This document shows, piece after piece, positions 7,334 to 14,885 of a stretch of 24,937 nucleotides of DNA; the first letter of the stretch is position 1; the number at the start of each line of letters is the position of its first letter. The notes below the pieces were generated by a model that searched no databases, had not been told where the DNA came from, and worked only from the letters and a program-made list of their open reading frames with translations. Made by a program: the position numbers and the translations under genes. Source of the DNA: a virus; the IMG/VR virus record IMGVR_UViG_3300027969_000403, positions 1 through 24,937 of that record. One strand, written 5' to 3'.

Positions 7334-10157
7334 CAAAGAAATTCTCCGGTAGTTCAGTTCTGAACCAGTACAGATACGCTGGGTCTACCTGCACCGCAGA
7401 CTTCCAGCCCGTTGTGAGGCGGCCTTTCTTGTCGTCGATGAGCAGCTTTTTCTCCCGCATCTCAAACTCAAACTCTCGTGAACTGATCTGCCGCTCTGCC
7501 AAGTACCTCTTAAAGTCTGTCTTGGAGATTTGCATAAGATTTTCTTCGCTGACGATACGTCCTACGATCTGGCCGCGCGGCTCCATAGCTACCTTACCGT
7601 CCTTAAGCACCAAGATGTTACCCAAGTTTTTGTTGACGTAATCACCTAAGATAGATGGGTAGTCGGTGCGGTTGACCTTCACCACTTTGTCCCGAATCGT
7701 AATCATCTCTAGTACGGTCTCGTGATACACGCGATTTATGTCAAGGTTGATGATGTTGGCGTTGTGCGCCATTGCGCCAGTCATGCAAGCTGCGGACATC
7801 AGGTTTTGATAAAAACGATAAGTTGTGTCGTCACCAAAATCCTTTATGAACTTCTCGTCCCACACTGCTATGTTGTCGTGTATGTAGTTATCGCCAAGGC
7901 GAAACGCTTCTTGGATAAGCATCGGGCCAGCGTGTCCGTAGTTAAAGTTGTAAGCATTGAAGATGTGTTTGCCTAGCGACCCGTTGTTCTCTAGCAGGGC
8001 AGGTTTGTGGATTAAAAACTCAATAAGCCGCGCTGCCTCTCCGTCGGGGTTTGCTTTGATGCCTTCAAACTTACTATATGCTGACTGGTTAGTAGTCATG
8101 ATGCCAACAAGCGAGGCGGACATTTCATGCTCACGTTCTGCGTTAACTGAGCCCTGCATCCTGATCTTGGCTTTACCGTGAGAAATTTTGTGTACAAGTT
8201 GCGATAGAACTTTCGCGTCCTTGTTTGAGATTTCGTCAACCCCAAGTGGGATATTGTGCAATCCGAGATAACGCCCAGTCATACCATTGTCTGTGGCTTC
8301 AAACACGCTAAGCTCCTTTGGGTTGCCCCAAACGCTCAATCCGGCGTACATTGCTCCGGTCTTGGCACTGCCAGACTTACCTAAAAGGCACACAGTTACG
8401 CCAGCAGTTGACGTATAACTCATGAAAGGGGACGCCATACCGCAAAGCATGGTGAATGCATGCATCTCAAACCCGGGTTGGTTCAAATAGTCCGTAGACT
8501 CTCGCCACCTAGCGTAGTCACCGTGAGGTACTAGATGTTTAGCTATGCCCCGCACAAAGGGAGACGCTGGAGCATCTATGATTTGTCCCGTGTGGGTAAC
8601 TTCTTTCTTGCCGATCACGAAGCTGCGCCTTGCCCAATCGGGGTCTGACATATCTTCAGTCCAGCCCATTTGCATCCGCATTGTTTCCGCTTTGTCATTT
8701 AGTTGCATGTATTGTCCCCATTTGATTACGTAGTTCATAAGGTGTGGTAATTTCTCTGCTGAAGCAAACACGCCGTTAGACGACATGAGTGCTTTGAATT
8801 GATCTTGGGCGTACACATGTTTCATGGGTACAAGGATCTCGCGTACAGGATCGCGTGGTAGTTCTAAGCGCATCAACAAACATTCGCCGTCATGCTTACT
8901 AAACATCCTGCGAATTGGGAAAAATTCATGTGGCAAAACAAGAATAGGGTCTTGCTCAATCTTTTCTCCCTGCTTGTTGTACTTAGCTTGCGGCTGGTAG
9001 TAGATGCCGCCGTTCGCGCCTTTTAAGAATGGGTAGAGGAATTCGGGGAAAGAAGAAAATGTTTTGGCACCCGATTCTTGCCGAACTGATTCCTCTTTAT
9101 TTGGCGCGGGTGCTGCTTTGAACTCTTTGCCAAGGACGATGGGGGAGGTGATTTTTCCCTTGTGCTGACATCCCTCACAGTGTCTTGGGTAATTGTCGTT
9201 GAACCACTCACAGGTGCGCGGAGCAGGTAGGCGACTTGCCTTTTCTTCGGTGTCTTCATAACTATATCCAATGTAATCTTCTGACATTTTGTGGATGGCG
9301 GTGGCTCCATCGTCACAGAACTTTGCGATTGATAATCCTGCCCACCACAGGGGTTCTTCAAGTTCTTGAGCGTTACTCAGAATGTGTGTTATCTGATTGC
9401 ACCCTGTCCCATTAAAACTTTTCTCAGCTAGTGTGTCGAATGACTTCGCAAAGTTGTCCAGCTTGAGCATCGCCTTGGTGTCATCATCCAGCCCCTTTGA
9501 TACTGTTGCCAGCACATCGTCAGTTTTGGGCAATATAGGTTCGCCCAGCAACTCTTTCATCTCATCCCAGTCATAGACGGGAAACTCATCAACCAAAAAG
9601 GCAGCTTCAACCTTTGGGTCAAACTTGTGATTGAATGTGTAGGGGCAGCGTAGGATACGGGCGGCATCTGCTGATACCACGGGATCCATCTTTATAGTTT
9701 TAAGGCAGATAGATTTAAACTTCTCTGCATAGCCTTTCCACTCATCGCGTGGAATGTCTCTATCAAAAAGCCAGTAGGCGTGGATGCCGCCACCTGAGTC
9801 AAGCACTATGGGTTCGGGTAAACCTACATCATCAAGTAGTTTCTGTAAGGCTTCCAGCGCTCTGTCTTTGTCTTCATACTTGTTTGTCGGGTTGCCGTCT
9901 TTGTCTACCAACTCACCGACATCTAGGTCAACAAAGAGTGACCGCACAAAGCAGCAATCTACCGCTTTCCTACTGTATCCATTAAACGTCCCCATCGCCA
10001 TGAACAGGTCATGGCCTTCGTCTTTCAGGTTATTGATTATCCCAATTGCATCATCGAGCGTCTTTGCGAAGTTGTGCTTGAGCCTTTTGTTCTTAATAGA
10101 ACCAACGCAATAGACACCCTGACTTGGTAATGCTTTCTCGTAGAATTGTTTTAACAT
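7311..10157 (-). CDS. Primase-helicase: AEP-type primase domain fused to DUF927-like ATPase
   Basis: A 948-residue replication protein. The N-terminal domain carries archaeo-eukaryotic primase (AEP) signatures: FVDLDVG with the DxD pair at Asp77/Asp79, SGGGIHAYW at 121-129, and RILRCPYTFNHK at 167-178. A Cys cluster (CEWFNDNYPRHCEGC) follows near residue 330. The C-terminal half has a Walker A GKSGSAKT at 593-600, a Walker B-like LGVDEIS near 640 and a sensor-like MTTN near 690, as in DUF927 phage/plasmid helicase-like ATPases. The likely role is to prime and unwind phage DNA for the family A polymerase encoded upstream. The ATG lies 14 bases after a terminator hairpin, with only a weak purine stretch (GACGAG) before it. 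Helicase activity is inferred from family; AEP plus ATPase is the confident part. Confidence 0.9.
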   Translation of the reverse strand: MLKQFYEKALPSQGVYCVGSIKNKRLKHNFAKTLDDAIGIINNLKDEGHDLFMAMGTFNGYSRKAVDCCFVRSLFVDLDVGELVDKDGNPTNKYEDKDRALEALQKLLDDVGLPEPIVLDSGGGIHAYWLFDRDIPRDEWKGYAEKFKSICLKTIKMDPVVSADAARILRCPYTFNHKFDPKVEAAFLVDEFPVYDWDEMKELLGEPILPKTDDVLATVSKGLDDDTKAMLKLDNFAKSFDTLAEKSFNGTGCNQITHILSNAQELEEPLWWAGLSIAKFCDDGATAIHKMSEDYIGYSYEDTEEKASRLPAPRTCEWFNDNYPRHCEGCQHKGKITSPIVLGKEFKAAPAPNKEESVRQESGAKTFSSFPEFLYPFLKGANGGIYYQPQAKYNKQGEKIEQDPILVLPHEFFPIRRMFSKHDGECLLMRLELPRDPVREILVPMKHVYAQDQFKALMSSNGVFASAEKLPHLMNYVIKWGQYMQLNDKAETMRMQMGWTEDMSDPDWARRSFVIGKKEVTHTGQIIDAPASPFVRGIAKHLVPHGDYARWRESTDYLNQPGFEMHAFTMLCGMASPFMSYTSTAGVTVCLLGKSGSAKTGAMYAGLSVWGNPKELSVFEATDNGMTGRYLGLHNIPLGVDEISNKDAKVLSQLVHKISHGKAKIRMQGSVNAEREHEMSASLVGIMTTNQSAYSKFEGIKANPDGEAARLIEFLIHKPALLENNGSLGKHIFNAYNFNYGHAGPMLIQEAFRLGDNYIHDNIAVWDEKFIKDFGDDTTYRFYQNLMSAACMTGAMAHNANIINLDINRVYHETVLEMITIRDKVVKVNRTDYPSILGDYVNKNLGNILVLKDGKVAMEPRGQIVGRIVSEENLMQISKTDFKRYLAERQISSREFEFEMREKKLLIDDKKGRLTTGWKSAVQVDPAYLYWFRTELPENFFDDAGQDN

Positions 10158-10170
10158 GTCTCGTCAGAGT

Positions 10171-10196
10171 TAAAAAGAGCGGAACCATGTCCGCTC
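10171..10196 (-). terminator. Intrinsic terminator between HTH gene and primase gene
   Basis: Read on the minus strand: GAGCGGA, 6-base loop, TCCGCTC, then TTTTTA. This is a 7-bp GC-rich stem followed by a T-run, the standard Rho-independent layout. It lies 35 bases after the HTH gene stop and 13 bases before the primase-helicase ATG, so it probably lowers, or conditionally controls, expression of the primase relative to the genes upstream. Confidence 0.8.
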
Positions 10197-10230
10197 GGTG
10201 AAAGGGAATAGGGCACTAAGACCCTCGGAG

Positions 10231-10539
10231 TTACATTCGTTCGATTAACTCCTCTATATATTTTTTAGCCTGAATGGTGCTCCGCGCAGGTAGCACACCT
10301 TTTGCAGTGTCATCCTCGATCAAGCTAATAAATGACTCTATCTTTAGAAGATTTTTATGGCGAACAGGAGAGCCACGGAACCAACTAAAGACAGTCATGC
10401 GGGTCACATCAAGTGCTTTCGCTACGTACTTGGCAGGGAGGTTGGCCTCTACACAAGCAAGTGCGAGCGCAGTGCCAGCCCTATTAGGATTGGCCTTGTG
10501 CAACTCAATCAAAAAAGCTTCGCTGTATGTCCGTGGCAT
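10231..10539 (-). CDS. Small helix-turn-helix DNA-binding protein
   Basis: A 102-residue protein with a central HTH: LPAKYVAKALDVTRMTVFSWFRG at about residues 34-56, a Cro/XRE-like arrangement with DVTRMTVFSWF as recognition helix. The C-terminal part is helical and charged (IQAKKYIEELIERM). It lies 9 bases after the putative ssDNA-binding gene and has a good Shine-Dalgarno sequence (AAGGAT, about 6 bases before ATG). It could be a transcriptional regulator of the replication module or a DNA-binding accessory protein. The intrinsic terminator immediately downstream separates it from the primase. A similar HTH protein in a replication cluster is common in phages, but the operator cannot be inferred. 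Confidence 0.8.
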   Translation of the reverse strand: MPRTYSEAFLIELHKANPNRAGTALALACVEANLPAKYVAKALDVTRMTVFSWFRGSPVRHKNLLKIESFISLIEDDTAKGVLPARSTIQAKKYIEELIERM

Positions 10540-10548
10540 TTTCTATCC

Positions 10549-11421
10549 TTACTTCTTAGACCACTTTTTCACAACGTCAGAGATGTCTTTCTCTTCCGAT
10601 GGTGTGGATTTTGTTGATTCACGTTTGACGGGTTCCGGCACATCTGCCTCTTCCTCTACTACTTCACGCACGTTTTGTGGTGCAGCAACTTCAACGTCAC
10701 CCATACTGTCGCTTTGGAAGACATTCATCTTCACTGCGGCTTCAGCGGCGGCGCTCTTCGCTTGTTGAGCAATGATAGGCAGGTCTGAATCCTCGACCTT
10801 GCCAGCGGGACTGAACAAGACTTTAGGAGTCGGTGATTTAGTATCAAACGCCATCTTTGTGATAACACGACCAGCAGACACGTTGTGTGACGCGAGGTGC
10901 TGGATATATGGACGGAATGGGAATCGACCATTATCTTCTTTGCCGAAGCTGGAAGTAGCGGGTAAAACCAACTGCATCACGTCACCGGCTGGGTCGTTTG
11001 GCAGAACCACCGCAGTGCGCCAAGACAAGCGGCAAGCTGTACCTGTACCACCACCGCCTGAGCCTTTAACAGACTTGGTGCACTCGCCGCAGGATGCAGC
11101 GCAAGGAGTTTTCACGTCAGCGTCAGGACGCTCAGAGTCAGTAGACCAGCACACGGGGCTAATCTTTTGTCCTTCTTGGTATGCACCGTCATAGTACATG
11201 CGAGAAGCTTTGTGCGCCATCTTGACGAAGATCACATTCATGTAGCGGTCTTCAATAGCACCAATTTCTTTACCGCCAGCGTACTTGCGGAACACACCAC
11301 CCTTGATGGAGATGCGTTTATTTTGCCGTGCGCCGCCTGCAACTGCAAGGGTGTCTTCATCTAGGCCTTCGATGGGAGCCATCACTGCGCCGCTAAACAG
11401 GGTTGCGAGATCATTACTCAT
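10549..11421 (-). CDS. Cys-cluster protein with acidic tail, possible ssDNA-binding protein
   Basis: 290 residues. The N-terminal half contains NKRISIKGGVFR (34-45) and a Cys cluster, C91, C107, C111, C114 and C130 (CWSTD... CAASCGEC... ACR), which could bind zinc. It is followed by AVVLPNDPAGDVMQLVLPATSSFG. The C-terminal 70 residues are disordered and Glu-rich (VEEEADVPEP) with a final Lys-rich stretch. This resembles a phage family I recall next to replication genes. A DNA-binding core with an acidic tail between polymerase and primase genes makes a single-stranded DNA-binding role plausible, but no OB-fold motif can be proved by eye. Its Shine-Dalgarno sequence AAAGGAAA is clear. The tail differs from T7 gp2.5 in ending with lysines. 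Confidence 0.75.
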   Translation of the reverse strand: MSNDLATLFSGAVMAPIEGLDEDTLAVAGGARQNKRISIKGGVFRKYAGGKEIGAIEDRYMNVIFVKMAHKASRMYYDGAYQEGQKISPVCWSTDSERPDADVKTPCAASCGECTKSVKGSGGGGTGTACRLSWRTAVVLPNDPAGDVMQLVLPATSSFGKEDNGRFPFRPYIQHLASHNVSAGRVITKMAFDTKSPTPKVLFSPAGKVEDSDLPIIAQQAKSAAAEAAVKMNVFQSDSMGDVEVAAPQNVREVVEEEADVPEPVKRESTKSTPSEEKDISDVVKKWSKK

Positions 11422-11449
11422 TTAAATTTCCTTTGTTTACTGAACTAAC

Positions 11450-11869
11450 TTAATTAGAGGGTTTACGGACAACTATTCCGAATTCCCTCATTACATTCAC
11501 GCCGGGCGGTAGACCATCGTCTTTCCGTTCAGCAATGAATTCTTTAAAGTTGCCCTGATGAATACGGGATTCAAACAGTTCAACTGCACCTTCTTGGAGA
11601 ACAAACTTGCGGAATACATCACCGTCTGCCACTGTGTAACGCTCATTGAGTTTACGAATCACTGTGCCACTTCCGGTTTTGATGCTGCTTGCATTGTTCT
11701 CGTTACAGGTCACAAGCATCCGACTCTCTAGCGCCTTCAAATCAGCAACTATTTCGTCGTTCCTTGCTTTCCACTCAGCCTCAATTTTTTCACGTTCATT
11801 TCTAATTGTCAAGTATATCTTGACTAATTCTTCCAAATTTGTTTCGTCTTCTACTGTAAATTCACTCAT
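11450..11869 (-). CDS. Conserved phage protein coupled to SNF2 helicase
   Basis: A 139-residue soluble protein: an N-terminal charged coiled coil (about residues 10-55), then IKTGSGTVIRKLNERYTVADGDVFRKF and a C-terminal LPPGVNVMREFGIVVRK. I recall the GT-R...TVAD..F...LPPGVN pattern from phage proteins of unknown function encoded near replication genes. The start ATG overlaps the helicase stop as ATGA, so translation is probably coupled to the helicase, and the two may work in roughly equal amounts. The coil followed by a compact domain could suit a partner of the helicase or of the downstream Cys-cluster protein, but that is inference. Confidence 0.8.
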   Translation of the reverse strand: MSEFTVEDETNLEELVKIYLTIRNEREKIEAEWKARNDEIVADLKALESRMLVTCNENNASSIKTGSGTVIRKLNERYTVADGDVFRKFVLQEGAVELFESRIHQGNFKEFIAERKDDGLPPGVNVMREFGIVVRKPSN

Positions 11870-13422
11870 ATTCCTAACTCCTGCTTGTACAGATCAACCA
11901 AGCTTTCGTGCATATCTACCTTGTTCTGAAGCATCTGATAAATTCTTCGCTCAGCCTCCGACCCTTGCAGATGGACGACTGTCATAGCATTCTTCTGCCC
12001 GACACGATCAATACGCGCTATGCATTGCAAGTAGGTCTCCACAGACATGACAGGCGACCAAAACACTACTGTGTCGGCGGCTGTCAACGTCACCCCATGC
12101 GATGCGGCTTGCGGTTGTATAACTAAAACTCGTGGATGTTCTTGCGTTTGAAACCGATTGATAGTTTCTGAACGCCCTGATGCTGACACTGCTCCGTTGA
12201 TTACTTCATTGCTTACTCCTTGGTCGGTTAAAAATTTAGATACCAGTTCTATAGTGTGGGTGTACGGCACGAACACGATTACTTTGTTCTTCGTCTCGTC
12301 TAGAACTTCCGACAACGCATTGAACCTTGGGCTTGCGTCGAACTCCACTACCTCTTTGGTGTCGGTATAGATTGCTCCACCCGATAGCTGCAACAACTTA
12401 CTGAGCATTGCTGCTGCATTGACTGCGCTGATTTCTTCTCCCGCCGCGCTGATGAGCATTTCTTTCTTCAGCATGCGGTAATATCTTTCTACTTGTGGCG
12501 ATAGCGGAACCTCACGTGTTTGGTACATCACCTCCGGTAGGTCTAAGCAGTCTGCCTTCTCGAAACGGATGGCGGGTTGCAACGCTTGATAGACTAAAGT
12601 CTTTGACTCTTTCTTGGGAGCCCATTTGAATCGGCTGATGGGCTGCATAACTTTGTCACGCCATGCCCCAAAGAACTTAGGTACTCCACTAGGGTTAATT
12701 AGTTTGGCAAGACCGAACGCATCTAGTGGTGACTGTGAAGCGGGTGTACCTGTCAGCATCCATAGCCGTGTAGTAGGAGTAAGCAATCTAGCTAAAACTT
12801 TCCAGCGTTTTGTTGAGACTGTTTTATATGCATTAGCTTCATCAACAACAATCAGGTCGAACCCTGCTTTATTGATTTCCTCACTAACTGTCCCTACGCC
12901 GTCAAAGTTGATAATGACAAACTCATACTCTCCGTTAATAATTTTTTTGCGCTTAGCGATATCTCCGTGGGCCACAGCTACCGTTCTATGCATAGCTGTT
13001 TTAAAAATGTCAGCTTGCCAAGCTGAGTACATGATTGAGAGTGGGCATATGACGAGCACCCGCTTGACCTGTTTCTGCGTCATCAGATAGTCTGCCGCCC
13101 AAATCACAGATGAAGTTTTGCCTGTGCCAGCTTCGTTAAAACAGAAGGCCCTATCCCTAAGCGCTAGGTATGAGGCGGTAATTCTTTGGTGGACGAATGG
13201 CGCATACAGTCCGGGCCAGTCGTATTCTTTTAGCATTGGGTTAGGAGCTTCACCATACAACCGCACAAGGCGTTGCATTTCTTCTATGCCCCAGTACACC
13301 ACAACCTCAGCATCGGTTCCATCGTTTTTGAGGACTTCAACTCTGTCGATGTGCCCGACCAAAAACCCAAGATCAGAAGATGGAATCACCATATGGACTA
13401 CCGTGTCTTCTACTACATTCAT
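11866..13422 (-). CDS. SNF2-family DEAD-like helicase/translocase
   Basis: 518 residues, a compact SNF2/superfamily 2 enzyme. Motif I is NEAGTGKT at 96-103; motif II is DEAN at 194-197 (Asn in place of the usual His); motif III is LTGTPAS at 223-229; the C-terminal RecA-like domain has VIQPQAASHGVTLTAAD (434-450) and motif VI QCIARIDRVGQK at 466-477. The GQ after IDR is typical of SNF2 proteins. It probably remodels or translocates on double-stranded DNA during phage replication or recombination. There is no N-terminal targeting domain beyond about 75 residues. ATG at 13422 has Shine-Dalgarno AAAGGA. It is the first gene after a 169-base gap and its stop overlaps the next start. Confidence 0.93.
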   Translation of the reverse strand: MNVVEDTVVHMVIPSSDLGFLVGHIDRVEVLKNDGTDAEVVVYWGIEEMQRLVRLYGEAPNPMLKEYDWPGLYAPFVHQRITASYLALRDRAFCFNEAGTGKTSSVIWAADYLMTQKQVKRVLVICPLSIMYSAWQADIFKTAMHRTVAVAHGDIAKRKKIINGEYEFVIINFDGVGTVSEEINKAGFDLIVVDEANAYKTVSTKRWKVLARLLTPTTRLWMLTGTPASQSPLDAFGLAKLINPSGVPKFFGAWRDKVMQPISRFKWAPKKESKTLVYQALQPAIRFEKADCLDLPEVMYQTREVPLSPQVERYYRMLKKEMLISAAGEEISAVNAAAMLSKLLQLSGGAIYTDTKEVVEFDASPRFNALSEVLDETKNKVIVFVPYTHTIELVSKFLTDQGVSNEVINGAVSASGRSETINRFQTQEHPRVLVIQPQAASHGVTLTAADTVVFWSPVMSVETYLQCIARIDRVGQKNAMTVVHLQGSEAERRIYQMLQNKVDMHESLVDLYKQELGI

Positions 13423-13591
13423 TAAACTGTCCTTTACTGTGTTTTAACGTAACCCCTTACGGGGGTTAGTCGGTCAAGCCTGTCGCGCCACATCACTGGG
13501 GAGAACTACGCCGCCTGACTGACATGGTTGTACGGGTAGCAAATTTGCAAGCCCCCCGCCACTGCCCACTCATGCCTTACAGCAGTGACTA
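13423..13591. other. 169-base non-coding gap upstream of the helicase gene
   Basis: This is the longest gap in the window. On the minus strand it runs from the HNH-like gene stop to the helicase ATG. It contains a 7-bp hairpin at 13450-13468 (TAACCCC-CGTAA-GGGGTTA on the minus strand) without a T-run, and a 10-base palindrome GCAAATTTGC at 13539-13548. I see no convincing promoter pair and no tRNA. The spacing would allow a promoter or operator for the helicase/SSB/HTH group. Confidence 0.5.
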
Positions 13592-13876
13592 TTATTTCTT
13601 ACGCTCCCGCTTGCTAGTTTCAGAGACTAAAGCGCCAGCGGAATTCCTTTTAAATGATCTGTTTTTAGACGCGCTCTCAACCCGTAGTCCATCGGAGTTA
13701 CTTCCCCCTTTAGATAGCGCTTTGACGTGAGCAACATCTTTTCCTTTACGGTCAACACCCTCGGCATCGAGTTTGCGTCTAGCCCGTTGTCGTTCCATGC
13801 GGTTATCATGTTCCCCGCGCTCTTTCTGCTGTTGGTATTCTTTTGCATACGGCCTCGGTTTATTTACGTACGGCAT
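13592..13876 (-). CDS. Small HNH-like phage protein
   Basis: A very basic 94-residue protein. Residues 26-50 are Arg/Lys-rich (RMERQRARRK), then KDVAHVKALSKGGSNSDG (46-63) and SKNRSFKRN (70-78). Asp47/His50, Asn60 and Asn72 fit the D-x-x-H...N...N skeleton of HNH nucleases, and similar phage proteins are often labelled that way. The usual zinc-binding Cys pairs and a second His are absent, so it may be a reduced or inactive HNH fold, or just a DNA-binding protein. It overlaps the preceding gene by 17 bases and has an AAGGAA Shine-Dalgarno sequence. Confidence 0.8.
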   Translation of the reverse strand: MPYVNKPRPYAKEYQQQKERGEHDNRMERQRARRKLDAEGVDRKGKDVAHVKALSKGGSNSDGLRVESASKNRSFKRNSAGALVSETSKRERKK

Positions 13877-14057
13877 GGTTGTTTTCCTTCATAAGCTTGA
13901 TTGAGTTAAGTGTCATCTTAGCCTCAGTCATTGTTACCAAGATTTTCTCTATCGCTTTGTCATGGTCGTTGCCAAGCATGTGGATGTGGGCTTCTTTCAG
14001 TGCTTTCTCAGCCATCATCATCGGGTATGCGTAATCAATATAAGCGCCTTGCTTCAT
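13860..14057 (-). CDS. Small helical protein of unknown function
   Basis: 65 residues from ATG at 14057, which fits the Shine-Dalgarno AAGGA (14064-14068) with 6 bases spacing and gives a TGATG junction with the nuclease stop. The ATG one codon earlier (14060) gives an ATGA overlap and is equally possible. The longer frame from 14105 lacks a ribosome site. The protein starts KQGAYIDYAYPMMMAEKALKEAHIHMLG and continues as amphipathic helices (AIEKILVTMTEAKMTLNSI). No known motif. It was probably co-translated with the upstream nuclease. Confidence 0.75.
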   Translation of the reverse strand: MKQGAYIDYAYPMMMAEKALKEAHIHMLGNDHDKAIEKILVTMTEAKMTLNSIKLMKENNHAVRK

Positions 14058-14713
14058 CATCTTTCCTTGTAGTGTTCGCAGGTGGTGACAGGGCACCAGC
14101 CGCATAGTTGGGTTCTTTTAGGGTTCCATACGCCCGTGTCGTAGGAAGTTTGTAAGCGTTGGAGATCAGGACGGAAATGGCCCCAAAGCTCCTCGACTTG
14201 GTTTCGCGTGTAAGTCTCATCAACAAAGCTGTTATGTACGATGAAAAGAAGTCCAGCCTTAATGGTTTGTACTTTAGGGAAATGGGCAAACACCATGAGC
14301 GCCATAAGCTTTAACTGTTTGGGGTCAGGGTACTTGTTACTTCCGGTCTTGTAGTCAACGATATAAGCTTGCTCCCCATCCACGATTAACAGATCTGCTA
14401 TGCCCCGCACCCAGCGGTCAGGGTCGGTAAATTTACAAGGAGATCCATCTAAATGCAACCCCATTTCGTGTTCGGGGTAGCGGTCACCGTCAATCTCCAA
14501 TAGCGAGTCCAGCACAGGCTTGAAATGCTGGTAATTTTTTGGCAGGGGTTTGCCCTCGCCCACGTAGTCCTCACAGTGTTTGTGTACTTCTGTGCCAAAC
14601 GTCATCTGCTGGGTCACTTTTTTGGTGAACTGCTTTAAGACTTTGGTTTCGTGGTACTGCCTAGGGCAGTTGATGTAATCCTTAAGAGCAGAAAACGACC
14701 AAGTAAAACTCAT
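14057..14713 (-). CDS. PD-(D/E)XK nuclease, Cas4/RecB-like with Cys cluster
   Basis: 218 residues. The N-terminal WSFSALKDYINCPRQY is the typical RecB-family start. The catalytic core is RGIADLLI (Asp107) and IVDYKTG (Asp120, Lys122), with Gln133 as the following motif and His44 in GTEVHKH as motif I. Cys16 together with Cys204, Cys207 and Cys212 (LCGWCPVTTC) forms the four-Cys arrangement that binds an iron-sulphur cluster in Cas4/AddB-type nucleases. No CRISPR genes are nearby, so a role in phage DNA recombination or end processing is more likely than CRISPR adaptation. It lies 22 bases after a 49-residue gene that follows the polymerase. Confidence 0.9.
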   Translation of the reverse strand: MSFTWSFSALKDYINCPRQYHETKVLKQFTKKVTQQMTFGTEVHKHCEDYVGEGKPLPKNYQHFKPVLDSLLEIDGDRYPEHEMGLHLDGSPCKFTDPDRWVRGIADLLIVDGEQAYIVDYKTGSNKYPDPKQLKLMALMVFAHFPKVQTIKAGLLFIVHNSFVDETYTRNQVEELWGHFRPDLQRLQTSYDTGVWNPKRTQLCGWCPVTTCEHYKER

Positions 14714-14735
14714 GTATTGTCCAGTTAAATTTTAC

Positions 14736-14885
14736 TTATTCTAACTCTTCTTTTGGGTCTCGTGCAACTTTTTTTGGTGCAGGGGGCAATCTAAATTCCC
14801 AAAAACCTACTCTGTCGTACCAGCGTTCCCATGAGAAGTGAATCTCTCGCGTCTTTATGTTGATGTATTTCCACAGGGGTCGCAT
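14736..14885 (-). CDS. Small aromatic-rich protein (49 aa) coupled to the DNA polymerase
   Basis: A 49-residue frame, under the usual length cutoff for automatic calling. It starts at ATG 14885 overlapping the polymerase stop as TAATG, and ends at TAA 14736. The peptide begins MRPLWKYINIKTREIHFSW and continues with WYDRVGFWEFRLPPAPKK before a charged tail. It has four tryptophans in 49 residues. The one-base stop/start overlap, the composition unlike a random frame, and the neat fit between polymerase and nuclease genes support it. I do not recognise the family. It could be a small partner of the polymerase. Confidence 0.75.
   Translation of the reverse strand: MRPLWKYINIKTREIHFSWERWYDRVGFWEFRLPPAPKKVARDPKEELE

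Noticed and set aside
13423-13591. tRNA or other structured RNA in the largest gap
   Set aside because: No T-loop GTTCRA-type sequence or cloverleaf stems could be assembled on either strand; only a 7-bp hairpin and a 10-base palindrome are present.
13524-13730. 68-codon plus-strand frame at the gap
   Set aside because: It would overlap the minus-strand HNH-like gene for most of its length and has no ribosome site.
14057-14713. CRISPR adaptation Cas4
   Set aside because: The catalytic and Cys motifs fit Cas4-like nucleases but no Cas1, Cas2 or array is present; phage recombination use is more likely.
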